DNA of 64,000 nucleotides from UBA10329 sp964500205. GTDB taxonomy: Bacteria > Bacteroidota > Bacteroidia > UBA10329. The stretch spans positions 310,001-374,000 of the forward strand of contig CAZCNS010000001.1 in assembly GCA_964500205.1 (NCBI GenBank), given 5' to 3'. Positions 44,809 to 54,036 of the stretch are shown piece after piece; position 1 is the first letter of the stretch, and each line of letters opens with the position of its first letter. The position numbers and the translations under genes were made by a program. Below the pieces are notes generated by a model that did no database searches, had not been told where the DNA came from, and saw only the letters and a list, made by a program, of their open reading frames with translations.

Positions 44809-46042
44809 TGGTGGCATCCCTGAAACAGCGATAGTATTCGGGGAAGACGTCTGCAAAAGACTCGCGTCTGTACCGGTCGCCACGTTCGACCTCTTTCAAG
44901 AACCAGTCCTCCGGGTGCTCGGCAGGGCTTCCAACGAAATCAATGACACTTTGAAGGTCACGATGGAGAAACGTCTTGCCCTTGTGGACTTTAGCTGAAT
45001 AGTAATCGTCAAGTTTTTTCCTCACAGCTTCCTTGACGCCAGCAGGCAGGTTGCGTACCGAAAGGCTGTATGGCCCGTGAAGAATGTTCAGGAACACTTC
45101 CATCCCAGGGTATCTGGACGTGACCCAATCAAGGTATTCCGGAAGATAGAAAACATTTAATGCACTTACAGTGCAGCACATCTTACACTGTATGCTGTCA
45201 GATTCATTCACACCACACTCCCTCACGTAACGGTCGATATTGGCTATGGCACTGTCCCATCTGGCCCCTTTTCTTTGATACTCAAAGCGCTGCTCCAAAT
45301 CATCAATGCTGAAATTGAGCAGTACTTTGGAGAAACGACCGAAAAGCCCCATCAGTTGCTCTGAATACACCGTGCCGTTGGTGTTGATCAGCAACCGCAT
45401 CTGTCTGCTGTGACCCAGTTCAACACACCGTTGAAGCAGACTGATGGTTTCCTTGAGGTAGAGAGGTTCCCCACCGAAAAGACCGATCTCCTCAATGTTA
45501 GGCAGCCACTGCTCTATGAGCGAGAGGTTGCGTATGTCAAGATTCATGTGAATCTCCTCATGGATGCCCTGGGTCTCCCTTGCTTCATCGATCCAGCGGC
45601 TGCTGTAGTGCGGACTGCATATCCTGCACATAAGGTTACAGATGTTGCCGGGGTATATGTCCAGTCGGCCCGGTGACGGTTCTTTCCATACGGATGGGTT
45701 CGCGGCCGCGTACCTGAACGAATCGAAGCGCATGGAGCGCACCCCGCTGTCGTCCTCGTCCCAGCACACCTTGCACCCACTGTGACGATCACCTTTTCGC
45801 ATGCTTTGCCTCAGCTCTTCCATGTCACTGCTGTGGAAGGCATCGTTCAGGTCGGCATCGGGGACGCGCAGCACCGTGCCGTTGTCCCCAAGTGTATCCG
45901 TCCATTTGCAGCAGGGCTTGTAGCGGCCATCTGCGGTGAGCATCACGTTCATGAACGGATAGGCGCACAAGGGTCTTTGTTCCTTCAGGGAGAAAGGATT
46001 TCCATCAAGAAGTCGGGCGAATTTTTCCTTCAGGTCTCGCAT
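44798..46042 (-). CDS. Twitch-type radical SAM protein, subfamily A, short form
   Basis: A 414-residue radical SAM enzyme. An N-terminal cysteine domain comes first (Cys26 in CAYPFMNVMLTADGRYK, Cys44-Cys45, Cys90 and Cys93), with the look of a Twitch/SPASM auxiliary cluster site. The radical SAM core follows with CxxxCxxC at 135-142 (CNLMCRIC) and the SAM-binding GGEP. It ends soon after ESFADVFPEYYRCF, while two related proteins in this window carry on with long tails. Its ATG overlaps the stop codon of the upstream radical SAM gene by 1 nt. Substrate unknown. Confidence 0.87.
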   Translation of the reverse strand: MRDLKEKFARLLDGNPFSLKEQRPLCAYPFMNVMLTADGRYKPCCKWTDTLGDNGTVLRVPDADLNDAFHSSDMEELRQSMRKGDRHSGCKVCWDEDDSGVRSMRFDSFRYAAANPSVWKEPSPGRLDIYPGNICNLMCRICSPHYSSRWIDEARETQGIHEEIHMNLDIRNLSLIEQWLPNIEEIGLFGGEPLYLKETISLLQRCVELGHSRQMRLLINTNGTVYSEQLMGLFGRFSKVLLNFSIDDLEQRFEYQRKGARWDSAIANIDRYVRECGVNESDSIQCKMCCTVSALNVFYLPEYLDWVTSRYPGMEVFLNILHGPYSLSVRNLPAGVKEAVRKKLDDYYSAKVHKGKTFLHRDLQSVIDFVGSPAEHPEDWFLKEVERGDRYRRESFADVFPEYYRCFRDATINS

Positions 46043-47442
46043 CAGGCGGCCACTCCTTTGTCGGTCAGCAATTGTTCCAAAGCCTGCTGGACCGGTTTTC
46101 TCAGCAGGGATCTGACAGCTTGCGCATCATTTGCTGAGAGCATGTCCCGGACACGCGATGAGGCTGTATTCAGCAGCCGGTCTTTCATTTTCATGGTCAG
46201 ATAGGCATCGGTCATGATGTGCCGGTAGATGGCAAGGAGGAGTTCCTTCCCGGCCTGTTCCAAGGTAGCGGAGTCGGCCATGTCGCTCTGCTGCCTCATC
46301 CGCTCTGTCGCCTCTTCTTGCCAGATGCGGACCTGATTCCCGGTCAGGTTCCTGTAGTTCCTGAGATTGTTGTCAAACACATTTCGGTCACAGCCGTCCG
46401 GACGCTCAACGGGTATGTTGGCCGCAAGATGCCGCTCCACCTCAGCAAGTTCATCCGGGCTCATGGCCCAAAGGGCTTCAGCGTGCGGGTAGATGACCGT
46501 GTTGAACCATAGATGGGCGTTGTGTCTGTTGCACGTCTCCAAGGTGCGGTGTAGTTCGTGCCAATTCTTTCTGAGCGGATTCACGGACACTTGAAAATAC
46601 GTGTCTGACTCTTCCGCATATTTTCTGAGCCAGAGGAAGTTTGGCATCACCTTTTCCAGGTCACCACGGTGTCTGATGGAGGCATAAGTGTGCGCATCGA
46701 AAGAGTCGATGGAAACGATGATGTTGAACCGCATCCTTTCCAACACGTCTTTCACCCGCTTGTTGAGGACGGTGGCGTTGGTGGTCACCGTGACCCTGAT
46801 GCCGGGGTTGATCTCGACCATCCGCTGCCATATCTCGTAATAGATGTCAATCAGGAAGGGTTCTCCTCCAAGGAACTTGGCCTCTTTCAGATGGGGCATG
46901 AACTCCTCCAGCTGGTGTACGAAATCGGAGTCGTAGGGACTACTCATGGGCGTAAGTCCCTCCCTGTTCTTGCGGATGGTGCTGGACAGCTCGCCCTTGC
47001 ACATCACGCATTCAAGGTTGCAGCGGTTGCTCAGTTCAAATTCCATCACAGACGGATACTCGCCCAACGCGTACGGATGGTCGTGCAGACGCGCCAGAGC
47101 CGACACGTGGTTGCCACTACGGATGTTCTTGAGACAGGTGCTGCAGCTATAACTGAGGTTCTTCTCCTGGAGGGCGCTGCGCAGGGCGGAAAACCGGCTG
47201 CCGAACCAGATGTCACGCAGACCCTGCTCGGGGTATCGACCGTAGCCGTTGAGGTTGAGCCAGCAGGGTCCCACCTCGCCATGCACATTGAAATACATGC
47301 TGTTGAATGGCGCATGGCATGGCAACGCGGTGTCTGCCACGGTTCGCGCTCTGTTGTATGGGGCCAAAGGGTCATCACCGGCCAGCTCCCTTGCATTCAA
47401 GAGGCCAACAAGGATTTCTTTCCCACGGCTCAGGAGACTCAT
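46042..47442 (-). CDS. Radical SAM protein with N-terminal SPASM-like domain, subfamily B
   Basis: A 466-residue enzyme. The N-terminal cysteine domain has Cys42 (CHAPFNSMYFNVHGE), Cys60, Cys100 and Cys103, in the pattern of a SPASM domain (dG-x-V-x-x-C, GRYPEQGLRDIWFG, C-x-x-C) that normally sits at the C-terminus. The core has CxxxCxxC at 141-148 (CNLECVMC), GGEPFLIDIY and TTNATVLNKRV. The C-terminal helical tail ends with LLRKPVQQALEQLL, a motif shared with two other proteins here. It is 34 nt downstream of another subfamily B gene on the same strand. Substrate unknown. Confidence 0.87.
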   Translation of the reverse strand: MSLLSRGKEILVGLLNARELAGDDPLAPYNRARTVADTALPCHAPFNSMYFNVHGEVGPCWLNLNGYGRYPEQGLRDIWFGSRFSALRSALQEKNLSYSCSTCLKNIRSGNHVSALARLHDHPYALGEYPSVMEFELSNRCNLECVMCKGELSSTIRKNREGLTPMSSPYDSDFVHQLEEFMPHLKEAKFLGGEPFLIDIYYEIWQRMVEINPGIRVTVTTNATVLNKRVKDVLERMRFNIIVSIDSFDAHTYASIRHRGDLEKVMPNFLWLRKYAEESDTYFQVSVNPLRKNWHELHRTLETCNRHNAHLWFNTVIYPHAEALWAMSPDELAEVERHLAANIPVERPDGCDRNVFDNNLRNYRNLTGNQVRIWQEEATERMRQQSDMADSATLEQAGKELLLAIYRHIMTDAYLTMKMKDRLLNTASSRVRDMLSANDAQAVRSLLRKPVQQALEQLLTDKGVAA

Positions 47443-47476
47443 TGTGTTTTGTTGATGGACTATAAAGGTTCGGAGG

Positions 47477-49027
47477 TCAGATGACTACTGCAAAGGTTTT
47501 CAGCTGCTCCCTCAGGTCGTGGATGGTCATGGCCGACAAGTCATTCAGGACTTGCCGGCTGGGGGTTCGGAGCAGGGACTGATAGATTCTGCTGCGGTCT
47601 GCCTCACTCCCTAACGAATCGAGTGCTGCGCTCAATTTCTGCCATACCATCTGCCACTCCTCGTCCGTGTATGCCGAACGTGCCGCGTCAAGCAGCTCAG
47701 ATTCAGATAGATGGTTTTGTTCACCCGTTTCACCTGACTGACCGGTCTCCGCTACAGGTGCGATGGAGAACCTGCTTGGAATGAGGTCGAGATAGTCCCT
47801 GCCGTGAGTTGCCGATGCGGGGATCAGTTCATCGCTGTCACGGGTCAGGCTCTCCTTTTCTGCATTTTCCAGGAATGTAATGAGGTCACGGTAGCACTGT
47901 GCGTTGTTGCGCTGTGCATAGTTTCCCTCCGGCAGTTTGAGTCCGACCAGTTCCTCTCTTATTTCCCTCAGTTCCACTGCAGGGAGATTCCATAGGGCAA
48001 ATGCAGGTGGGAATTTCAGATAGCTTACGTAGAGGGCCGCATCAATGGAGTTGCAGAACCTGATCATGTCCGGGAACTCCCTCCAGTTGATGCGCATCAT
48101 TGTGAAACTGAGCACAAGGTTCTTGCCCCGCGCATTGCAGTAACGGTTGAGCCAGTTGATGTTGTCCAACAGCTCTGTGTGCCTTACGTTCCTTCTGATG
48201 GACTCCAACTGCTCCTTCTTTACAGAGTCGATGGACACCGCAATGTCGAAATCCCCCCGGTCGAGGAGGTTCTTCACGCGGTCAGTCAGCACACTCCCGT
48301 TCGTTATGACGAAGAACCTGATGCCCGGGTTCAGCTTGAGCATACGTTCCCATATCTCGAAGTAGATGGGAATCAGAAAGGGTTCGCCACCGTAGAATTT
48401 GGCCTCCTTCAAATGAGGGATAAACTCTTCGAGCTGATTCACGAAGGCTGCGTCATAGGGTGACTTCAAGGCTGGGAGCCGGTCGCGGTTCTTACGCACG
48501 GACGAGGACACTTCCCCGTTGCACATCACACACTCGAAGTTGCACGTGCTGCTCAGCTCGAACTCCATCACCTGCGGATACTGAACCTCCTTCATCTCAT
48601 GGTACTTGTCGAAGACGAGGGGTTTCAGCCCTGAGAATTTGTGATGCTCGGCAAAATAGCGGCAGTGCTTGCACCCGTAGCTCAGGTCGTTGTGCTCCAT
48701 ATGTTCCCTGAGCCTGTTGCCCGCCTCCGAGTTGAACCACATGTCTTGCACGCTCTGATCCGGATACCGCCCCAGTTCAACCTTCTGATTGTACGCGCAG
48801 GCCAGTACACGTCCCTTGAATGAAAAGGACATGTTGTTGAAGGGCACATAGCAGAAAAGCGGTCTTGCACCCTCGGGGCGCGCCTTGTTATAGGCGCCCA
48901 TCACCTCATCGGAAAGGGATGTGAACTTGTCCGACACTTTAGGAATAAAGGGACGTGCCGCCTCCTTTTTACGCGAGAACAGTATGTTCAGCATGACCCG
49001 TGAGCTGAGACCACGAAGGTACTCCAT
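47477..49027 (-). CDS. Radical SAM protein with N-terminal SPASM-like domain, subfamily B
   Basis: A 516-residue paralogue of the next gene. N-terminal Cys at 59 (CYVPFNNMSFSFKGR), 77, 119 and 122; core CxxxCxxC at 162-169 (CNFECVMC); GGEPFLIPIYFEIWERM and VITNGSVLTDRV. It shares VSSSVRKNRDRLPALKSPYD and FVNQLEEFIPHLKEAKF almost word for word with the neighbour. A Ser/Glu/Gly-rich linker (about 410-440) leads to a helical end with LLRTPSRQVLNDL. First of three same-strand radical SAM genes (49.0 to 44.8 kb). It is divergent from the Gfo/Idh/MocA gene, 42 bp apart. Confidence 0.87.
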   Translation of the reverse strand: MEYLRGLSSRVMLNILFSRKKEAARPFIPKVSDKFTSLSDEVMGAYNKARPEGARPLFCYVPFNNMSFSFKGRVLACAYNQKVELGRYPDQSVQDMWFNSEAGNRLREHMEHNDLSYGCKHCRYFAEHHKFSGLKPLVFDKYHEMKEVQYPQVMEFELSSTCNFECVMCNGEVSSSVRKNRDRLPALKSPYDAAFVNQLEEFIPHLKEAKFYGGEPFLIPIYFEIWERMLKLNPGIRFFVITNGSVLTDRVKNLLDRGDFDIAVSIDSVKKEQLESIRRNVRHTELLDNINWLNRYCNARGKNLVLSFTMMRINWREFPDMIRFCNSIDAALYVSYLKFPPAFALWNLPAVELREIREELVGLKLPEGNYAQRNNAQCYRDLITFLENAEKESLTRDSDELIPASATHGRDYLDLIPSRFSIAPVAETGQSGETGEQNHLSESELLDAARSAYTDEEWQMVWQKLSAALDSLGSEADRSRIYQSLLRTPSRQVLNDLSAMTIHDLREQLKTFAVVI

Positions 49028-49069
49028 TCATCTGCAAGCCAACTCAATCAGATTCGTCACCTTTGACAT

Positions 49070-50071
49070 ATGAAAGTCGGAGTGATCGGATTCGGTTATT
49101 GGGGTCCGAAAATGGTGCGGAATCTAATGGCCTGTGAGGCCACGGAGCTCATAGCAATCGCAGACCTGAGGAAAGACCGGTTGGCATTGGCGGCACGGAC
49201 GTCCCCGGGGATCAGGCGGTATTGCAGTCATTCAGAACTACTGCGGGACGATAGACTTGATGCCGTTGTGGTCTGCACGCCACCGGAAACCCATGTCGCC
49301 ATTGCCATAGAGGCACTTGAGGCCGGCAAGCATGTACTTCTCGAAAAGCCGGCAGGGTGCGACTCGAATGAGGTGCGAGAACTTCTGGAGCTGTCGGTCA
49401 GCAAAGGACTTACGCTGATGGTCGATTATACGTTCCTTTTCTCAGGCCCCGTGCGGAGACTGGCCGAGCTGATACAGAATTCCACGCTGGGCCCGCTGAG
49501 GTTCATCGACTCCACAAGGGTCAACCTCGGCATTTTCCAAGAAAACACAAATGTACTATGGGACCTAGCCGTGCATGACCTCTCCATCATCTACTTTCTC
49601 TGTGATGAACGCCCCATATCCGTTCAGGCCATCGGTACGGGTCACCGGAAGAGCGGTGTGGCCGACATCGCATACATGACCCTGGAGTATGCCTCAGGGC
49701 TGCTTGTGCATATTAACAACTCTTGGAGCTCGCCCGTGAAAATGAGACAGTTAGTCTTAGGGGGTACAGAGGCCACCATCATCTATGATGATATCGAGCC
49801 CACCGACAAACTGAAGGTTTACCCGCACGAGCGGCTGTCCTCGGGAACCCTCTCCAAGGAGGACACGCTGACAGACTACAGGGTAGGTGAGGTTTGGATT
49901 CCCAAGTTCCCTGTGCGGGAAGCGCTGGCAGAGGTGGTGGAGGAGTTCGCAGCCGTCTGTTCGGGGACACGCACCCCCCTGACCTGTCATCAGTTCACCC
50001 TTGATATCACGAACACCATCATGAAAGCCAATGAGTCACTACAGCTCGGAGGGGTCAAGATTGCGATCTGA
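49070..50071 (+). CDS. Gfo/Idh/MocA family oxidoreductase
   Basis: A 333-residue NAD(P)-dependent sugar dehydrogenase. The Rossmann nucleotide motif is GVIGFGYWGPKMVRNL, the catalytic lysine is in LLEKPAGCD, and the substrate-pocket His is in WDLAVHDLSIIYFL. Relatives such as WlbA oxidise C3 of UDP-GlcNAcA or act on inositols. The context with a GT2 and GT-C proteins fits nucleotide-sugar modification. CACCTTTG at 49058-49065 is a near-match promoter. The stop codon overlaps the GT2 start (TGATG). Confidence 0.9.
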   Translation: MKVGVIGFGYWGPKMVRNLMACEATELIAIADLRKDRLALAARTSPGIRRYCSHSELLRDDRLDAVVVCTPPETHVAIAIEALEAGKHVLLEKPAGCDSNEVRELLELSVSKGLTLMVDYTFLFSGPVRRLAELIQNSTLGPLRFIDSTRVNLGIFQENTNVLWDLAVHDLSIIYFLCDERPISVQAIGTGHRKSGVADIAYMTLEYASGLLVHINNSWSSPVKMRQLVLGGTEATIIYDDIEPTDKLKVYPHERLSSGTLSKEDTLTDYRVGEVWIPKFPVREALAEVVEEFAAVCSGTRTPLTCHQFTLDITNTIMKANESLQLGGVKIAI

Positions 50072-50829
50072 TGAAGACAACTGACAGGCCTGCACTGACC
50101 ATCTTCGTGTTCTGCTTCAATGAGGCGGGCACGGTGGGGCAGGTCATCTCGGACTCGGTCGCGGTGGCCGACTGCCTGACGGAAGGTTCCTACGAGGTGC
50201 TCGTGGTAGATGACGGAAGCACGGACGGGAGTGCTGAGGTGATTGACGGAATGTGTGCTGAAAGTCTTCATGTGCGCTGCATCAGGCATCAAATCAACCG
50301 TGGCATCGGGACAGCCCTGCGCTCAGGATATTCGAACGCAGAGGGGACTGTCATATGCGGAGTACCCGCTGACGGCCAGTTCAACGTCCGCGAGATGCTT
50401 CGCACAGGTCTGCCGTCCAAGGGGGAGGTCTTCGCATTCTATCGCAGAGAGAAGAACTATTCCGCTTACCGGAATCTGCTCACAGGGGCCAACCTGCTCA
50501 TCAACAGGTGGCTGTTGGATCTCACCATCCGGGATGTGAACTGGGTCAAGGCATATCACAGGGACAATCTGCAGATGAAGGACATCACACTGCGCAGTTC
50601 GCTGGTTGAGACAGAGATGGCCGCCAAGGCGCACAGGATGGGATGTGAGTTAAGGGAGTTTCCCTCAGACTATCATCCCCGCTCTCATGGCCACCCCAAG
50701 GGAGGGTCATTGCGCACGGTTCTTCAGGCCGTCTTCGAAACAGTCAAGCTTCTGCGGGCCGTGCGGGCAATTTCGCGAAGTGAGAATGACCCCTACTCCT
50801 CCCCCAGCCTGACCCGGTCGCATGCATAA
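50071..50829 (+). CDS. Family 2 glycosyltransferase, DPM1-like
   Basis: A 252-residue cytosolic-face transferase of the dolichol/polyprenyl-phosphate sugar synthase group. The donor site reads VLVVDDGSTDGSAEVI and the acceptor side reads CGVPADGQFNVREML, where DPM1 proteins have DADGQ. RNLLTGANLLINRWLLDLTIRDVNWVKAY fits the family's middle part. No C-terminal transmembrane helices are present, as in short DPM1 forms. Such enzymes make polyprenyl-phosphate sugars, the donors that GT-C membrane enzymes need, and three GT-C-like proteins are encoded nearby. Its end overlaps the convergent gene by 37 nt. Confidence 0.87.
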   Translation: MKTTDRPALTIFVFCFNEAGTVGQVISDSVAVADCLTEGSYEVLVVDDGSTDGSAEVIDGMCAESLHVRCIRHQINRGIGTALRSGYSNAEGTVICGVPADGQFNVREMLRTGLPSKGEVFAFYRREKNYSAYRNLLTGANLLINRWLLDLTIRDVNWVKAYHRDNLQMKDITLRSSLVETEMAAKAHRMGCELREFPSDYHPRSHGHPKGGSLRTVLQAVFETVKLLRAVRAISRSENDPYSSPSLTRSHA

Positions 50830-52226
50830 TCAAGGGGTTCGTATCCGGCCTGAGGTAACGAGAACCTCAGGGGGTTGAGCTCATCAATCCGCAGAACGAC
50901 TTCCTCCATGAGAAGAATCTCATCGTCACGAAGCCCTCCAATCTTCGGGACGAGACGGTCAGGCGCATGGATCACATGGCACGGGGTTCCGTCATCCATG
51001 TTCGAGAGGACCAGCGTTGCGAAAAAGGATTCCCGATGGATATATGCGTCACCGCAGTAGTCCCTCACAGAGTAGTAGCTCTTTATCAGGCCCTGTGCGC
51101 GGGCTTCTCGAATCGTGTCCTTGAACCCTGCGATCGTCCTGTCGGCCTTCAGGCTGCTCAACCAAAGGAACGGGAAGCCCACGAACCAGAGGGCCATGAT
51201 GGCGCAGGGCCACCGACGGGCCTCACCCTGCCCCATTGCTCGGGGCAGAACCTGAAGGATGAAAAAACTCAGCGTGACGAACTTCATGGGGAAGAGATAA
51301 CGGTTGTGCATCATGCTGTTCACGTTGTGCAGACCGTGAAAAGTGAAATCAAGATACTGCTGTGCCACAACACTCCAAGTTACAAGGAAAAGCGCCCAGA
51401 ACCCCAGCGGCATCCACATCCCGAACCTGATGCCGTAAACGAGGATTGCCAAAGACAGCACCGAGACCACGGGGGACGACAAGAGGTAGTACAGCAAGTA
51501 GTCCGACAGATAAGTCGGGGCAAAAAGCGCCATCACGGCCGCCATGGGCGTACGGACAGTGTTGCTCACGGTGTTCCCATCATACTCATGCAGAAGCAGT
51601 AGCTTCAGTATCATCATCAACACCAGCAGCACCATGAGTCCCTGCCAACCGACACCCGTACCGACCCGTCTTTTTTCCGTGCTCAAAATCACAGCAGCGA
51701 CTACGAAACTGACAAGGGCCAATGGGTGCGATGACACCGTGAAAAAGGCCGCTATACCTGTGATCAGCCATTTCCATTTCCCAAGATCATCCCAATTCCT
51801 GAGGGCGGAAAGGGTGATGATGGCGAACATGGCACCCGGATGCAGCTCGCCTACCATCATGAAGTGGTTATAGTACATCCCGAAAACATGCACGCTAACT
51901 ATAAGCAGAGACGCAAGCTTGTCCTTGAGCATCAAAAGGGTGAACAGAAAACACAGCGTGTAGAACAACACGTCCCAGATGACGTAGGCCAGCATGATGG
52001 TGCGGATACCGGCCCCCAACTTCGCGAACAGAACAGGAACAACCTGTTGGATGAGCAGCACATGTCGCCCCAAGGCCGGGGAGAATGTCTCCCAATTGGC
52101 AATAGCGAACACTTGGCTGAACCCATCCATGATGAACTTCGCCTCATAATGGCCGATAGCAAGCCATAGCACCACAGCGAAATAGAGCAGGGCAGCACCG
52201 ACCAGATGCGGAAGGTTCACTTTCAT
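50793..52226 (-). CDS. Multi-pass membrane protein, GT-C-like
   Basis: A 477-residue protein with about ten transmembrane helices and a soluble C-terminal part (about 385-477). Near residue 26 it has HYEAKFIMDGFSQVFAIANWE, an acidic luminal loop after helix 1 as in GT-C enzymes. Other marks are VGELHPGAMFAIITLSALRNW and TVSSHPLALVSFVVAAVIL. The divergent neighbour has matching positions (AWPYGEVYYGVG, LITGHPLVFPCLV), so they look like distant paralogues. A role as glycosyltransferase using a lipid-linked donor is likely but not proven. Confidence 0.65.
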   Translation of the reverse strand: MKVNLPHLVGAALLYFAVVLWLAIGHYEAKFIMDGFSQVFAIANWETFSPALGRHVLLIQQVVPVLFAKLGAGIRTIMLAYVIWDVLFYTLCFLFTLLMLKDKLASLLIVSVHVFGMYYNHFMMVGELHPGAMFAIITLSALRNWDDLGKWKWLITGIAAFFTVSSHPLALVSFVVAAVILSTEKRRVGTGVGWQGLMVLLVLMMILKLLLLHEYDGNTVSNTVRTPMAAVMALFAPTYLSDYLLYYLLSSPVVSVLSLAILVYGIRFGMWMPLGFWALFLVTWSVVAQQYLDFTFHGLHNVNSMMHNRYLFPMKFVTLSFFILQVLPRAMGQGEARRWPCAIMALWFVGFPFLWLSSLKADRTIAGFKDTIREARAQGLIKSYYSVRDYCGDAYIHRESFFATLVLSNMDDGTPCHVIHAPDRLVPKIGGLRDDEILLMEEVVLRIDELNPLRFSLPQAGYEPLDYACDRVRLGEE

Positions 52227-52275
52227 TCAGGTGACTGGCTTACAATGCAAATTTTAGAATAATTTTCGGAGGCCT

Positions 52276-54036
52276 ATGTTACGAAGACCTGCCGTGTTGT
52301 TAAAGGGCCGTAACTGGCCATGGTTCCCCCTATACAGCTGCAGCTTTGTCCTGCTTGGGATCATGGCCGTCCACTTTCATGAGGAGCGCATCTACGGTTC
52401 CGATGCCAGCAGCTATCTCTTCGGGGTGGTGAACAATGAATGGTTCTACACCGAGCGCGGCCGCATCATCATCTATCTGTCCCAGTGGCTGCCACTGCTG
52501 GCAGTGTGGCTGGGTCTGTCCATGAAAGCGGTGCTCATCGCCCATTCGCTGGGGCATGTGCTGTTCTTCTATTTGATTTTCCTTGTAGGGCATTTCCACT
52601 ACCGAAAGCCTCATGTGGGCGGACTGATGCTCATCATACAGACGCTCACCGTCACCGAGGCCTACTTCGCTTGGCCCTATGGTGAGGTATACTACGGTGT
52701 GGGTCTGTGCATGCTCCTGCTCATGATGACCGGGGACGGTCGGCCTCTTGGACTATGGTCGGCAGCAATGACAGTGACACTTTGTGCCTTTCTCATCACC
52801 GGTCACCCTTTGGTGTTTCCTTGTCTTGTTTCGGGGCTGGCCATGCTGCTGGCATATCGGGGTCTCACAGCCAGGTTGAAGCTGGTCACAGCAGGACTCC
52901 TTTTGACAGGCGTTCTGCGCTTCATGCTGTTTCCGACCTACGATGGACAGCTCGCAGGGCAATTCATCGGAGCAGGTTTGACCTCCCTCCCGCCCACGGA
53001 TGAGGTCGTGGGTCTTTTGCAGACCCACGCGGTTCTCTGGGCAGCACTTGCCACCACCCTGATTCATCTTTCGATAAGGAGACGTTGGACGGCTGTCATA
53101 CTCGCAATCGGCTCTGTGATGCTCATCAGTCTTGTCATTTCGCGTTTTGCCCCGTTGGACGGGGCCACACAGCAGTATTATCAGGCTTACAGTGGGGTCT
53201 TTGTGGTGACCATGCACCTCGGGGTCTTTCATGGAAACCTCTCCGCACGCTCACATCAGTTCATCTCAATAGGGCTTGTAACCATGGCTCTTTGGAGTGC
53301 ATGGGGTGTTCACCGTTTCAGTGGACAGGTGACAGCGCACATTCAAAGGCTGAAGACGCTCGCAGGAGAGCTTCAGGAGTTTGATGGCAACAGATTCATC
53401 ATCCACGGTTACAATATGTGCGGTGATTCGACCTTGGTCTGGCAATCATCAGAACCCTTTCACGAAGTGCTGCTGATCTCAGCCACAATGGAAAAACCTG
53501 TCCTATTGCGGGTTTTTGAGCGAGGCATGGAATACCTTGAATGGGAGGAGCAGGGTGTTATTCCAATAGAGGGGCCATCCGATCCAAGAACAAAACGGAA
53601 ATGGTATCCTGATTCACAGGAGAATAGGCTGTGTGTGGCAGAATGGCTGCACCACATCGAGCCAGTTTTCAACCGCAGGTATTTCAACCCCGACAGGGAA
53701 CCGGGGTACCGGTTCATCAACACCGCAGCCGCTTGTGATGCGGAGCGGCATGGCAATGTGACTTTAGAGCTGATGACGAAGTCCCTTCCGGACGGGGTGT
53801 TGCTAAATGTCTTACTTCGGAATAACGGGCAAACGCTCCATAGCAGTGCAGGCAACGGCCTCAGTCTGTCGGTGATAGGTTGTGAGGGTGCGGACACGCT
53901 TCGCAGACCGCTCACAAAGGATGTCAAGGTTAGTTCAACCGAGGTCATCCACATTCCCGATTGGTGGTGGAACGATGATTTGCAGGTTGTGCTCACAGAA
54001 CGAGGGAATCCTTTGGCAAGGCAATATCTGCACTGA
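52276..54036 (+). CDS. Multi-pass membrane protein, GT-C-like, with C-terminal soluble domain
   Basis: A 586-residue protein with about ten helices (residues about 15-360) and a soluble C-terminal region of some 220 residues. Loop 1 contains HEERIYGSDASSYLFGVVN, which may be the GT-C acidic motif. It is divergent from its distant paralogue with a 49-bp space. GGAGG 3 nt before the ATG is one of few Shine-Dalgarno-like sites in the window, and TAATTTTC at 52260-52267 is a near-match promoter. Its 3' end overlaps the SGNH gene by 44 nt on the other strand. Function inferred only from topology and context. Confidence 0.65.
   Translation: MLRRPAVLLKGRNWPWFPLYSCSFVLLGIMAVHFHEERIYGSDASSYLFGVVNNEWFYTERGRIIIYLSQWLPLLAVWLGLSMKAVLIAHSLGHVLFFYLIFLVGHFHYRKPHVGGLMLIIQTLTVTEAYFAWPYGEVYYGVGLCMLLLMMTGDGRPLGLWSAAMTVTLCAFLITGHPLVFPCLVSGLAMLLAYRGLTARLKLVTAGLLLTGVLRFMLFPTYDGQLAGQFIGAGLTSLPPTDEVVGLLQTHAVLWAALATTLIHLSIRRRWTAVILAIGSVMLISLVISRFAPLDGATQQYYQAYSGVFVVTMHLGVFHGNLSARSHQFISIGLVTMALWSAWGVHRFSGQVTAHIQRLKTLAGELQEFDGNRFIIHGYNMCGDSTLVWQSSEPFHEVLLISATMEKPVLLRVFERGMEYLEWEEQGVIPIEGPSDPRTKRKWYPDSQENRLCVAEWLHHIEPVFNRRYFNPDREPGYRFINTAAACDAERHGNVTLELMTKSLPDGVLLNVLLRNNGQTLHSSAGNGLSLSVIGCEGADTLRRPLTKDVKVSSTEVIHIPDWWWNDDLQVVLTERGNPLARQYLH

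Noticed and set aside
46669..47484. 271-residue open frame antisense to a radical SAM gene
   Set aside because: The minus-strand frame has a full radical SAM motif set; the plus frame has none.
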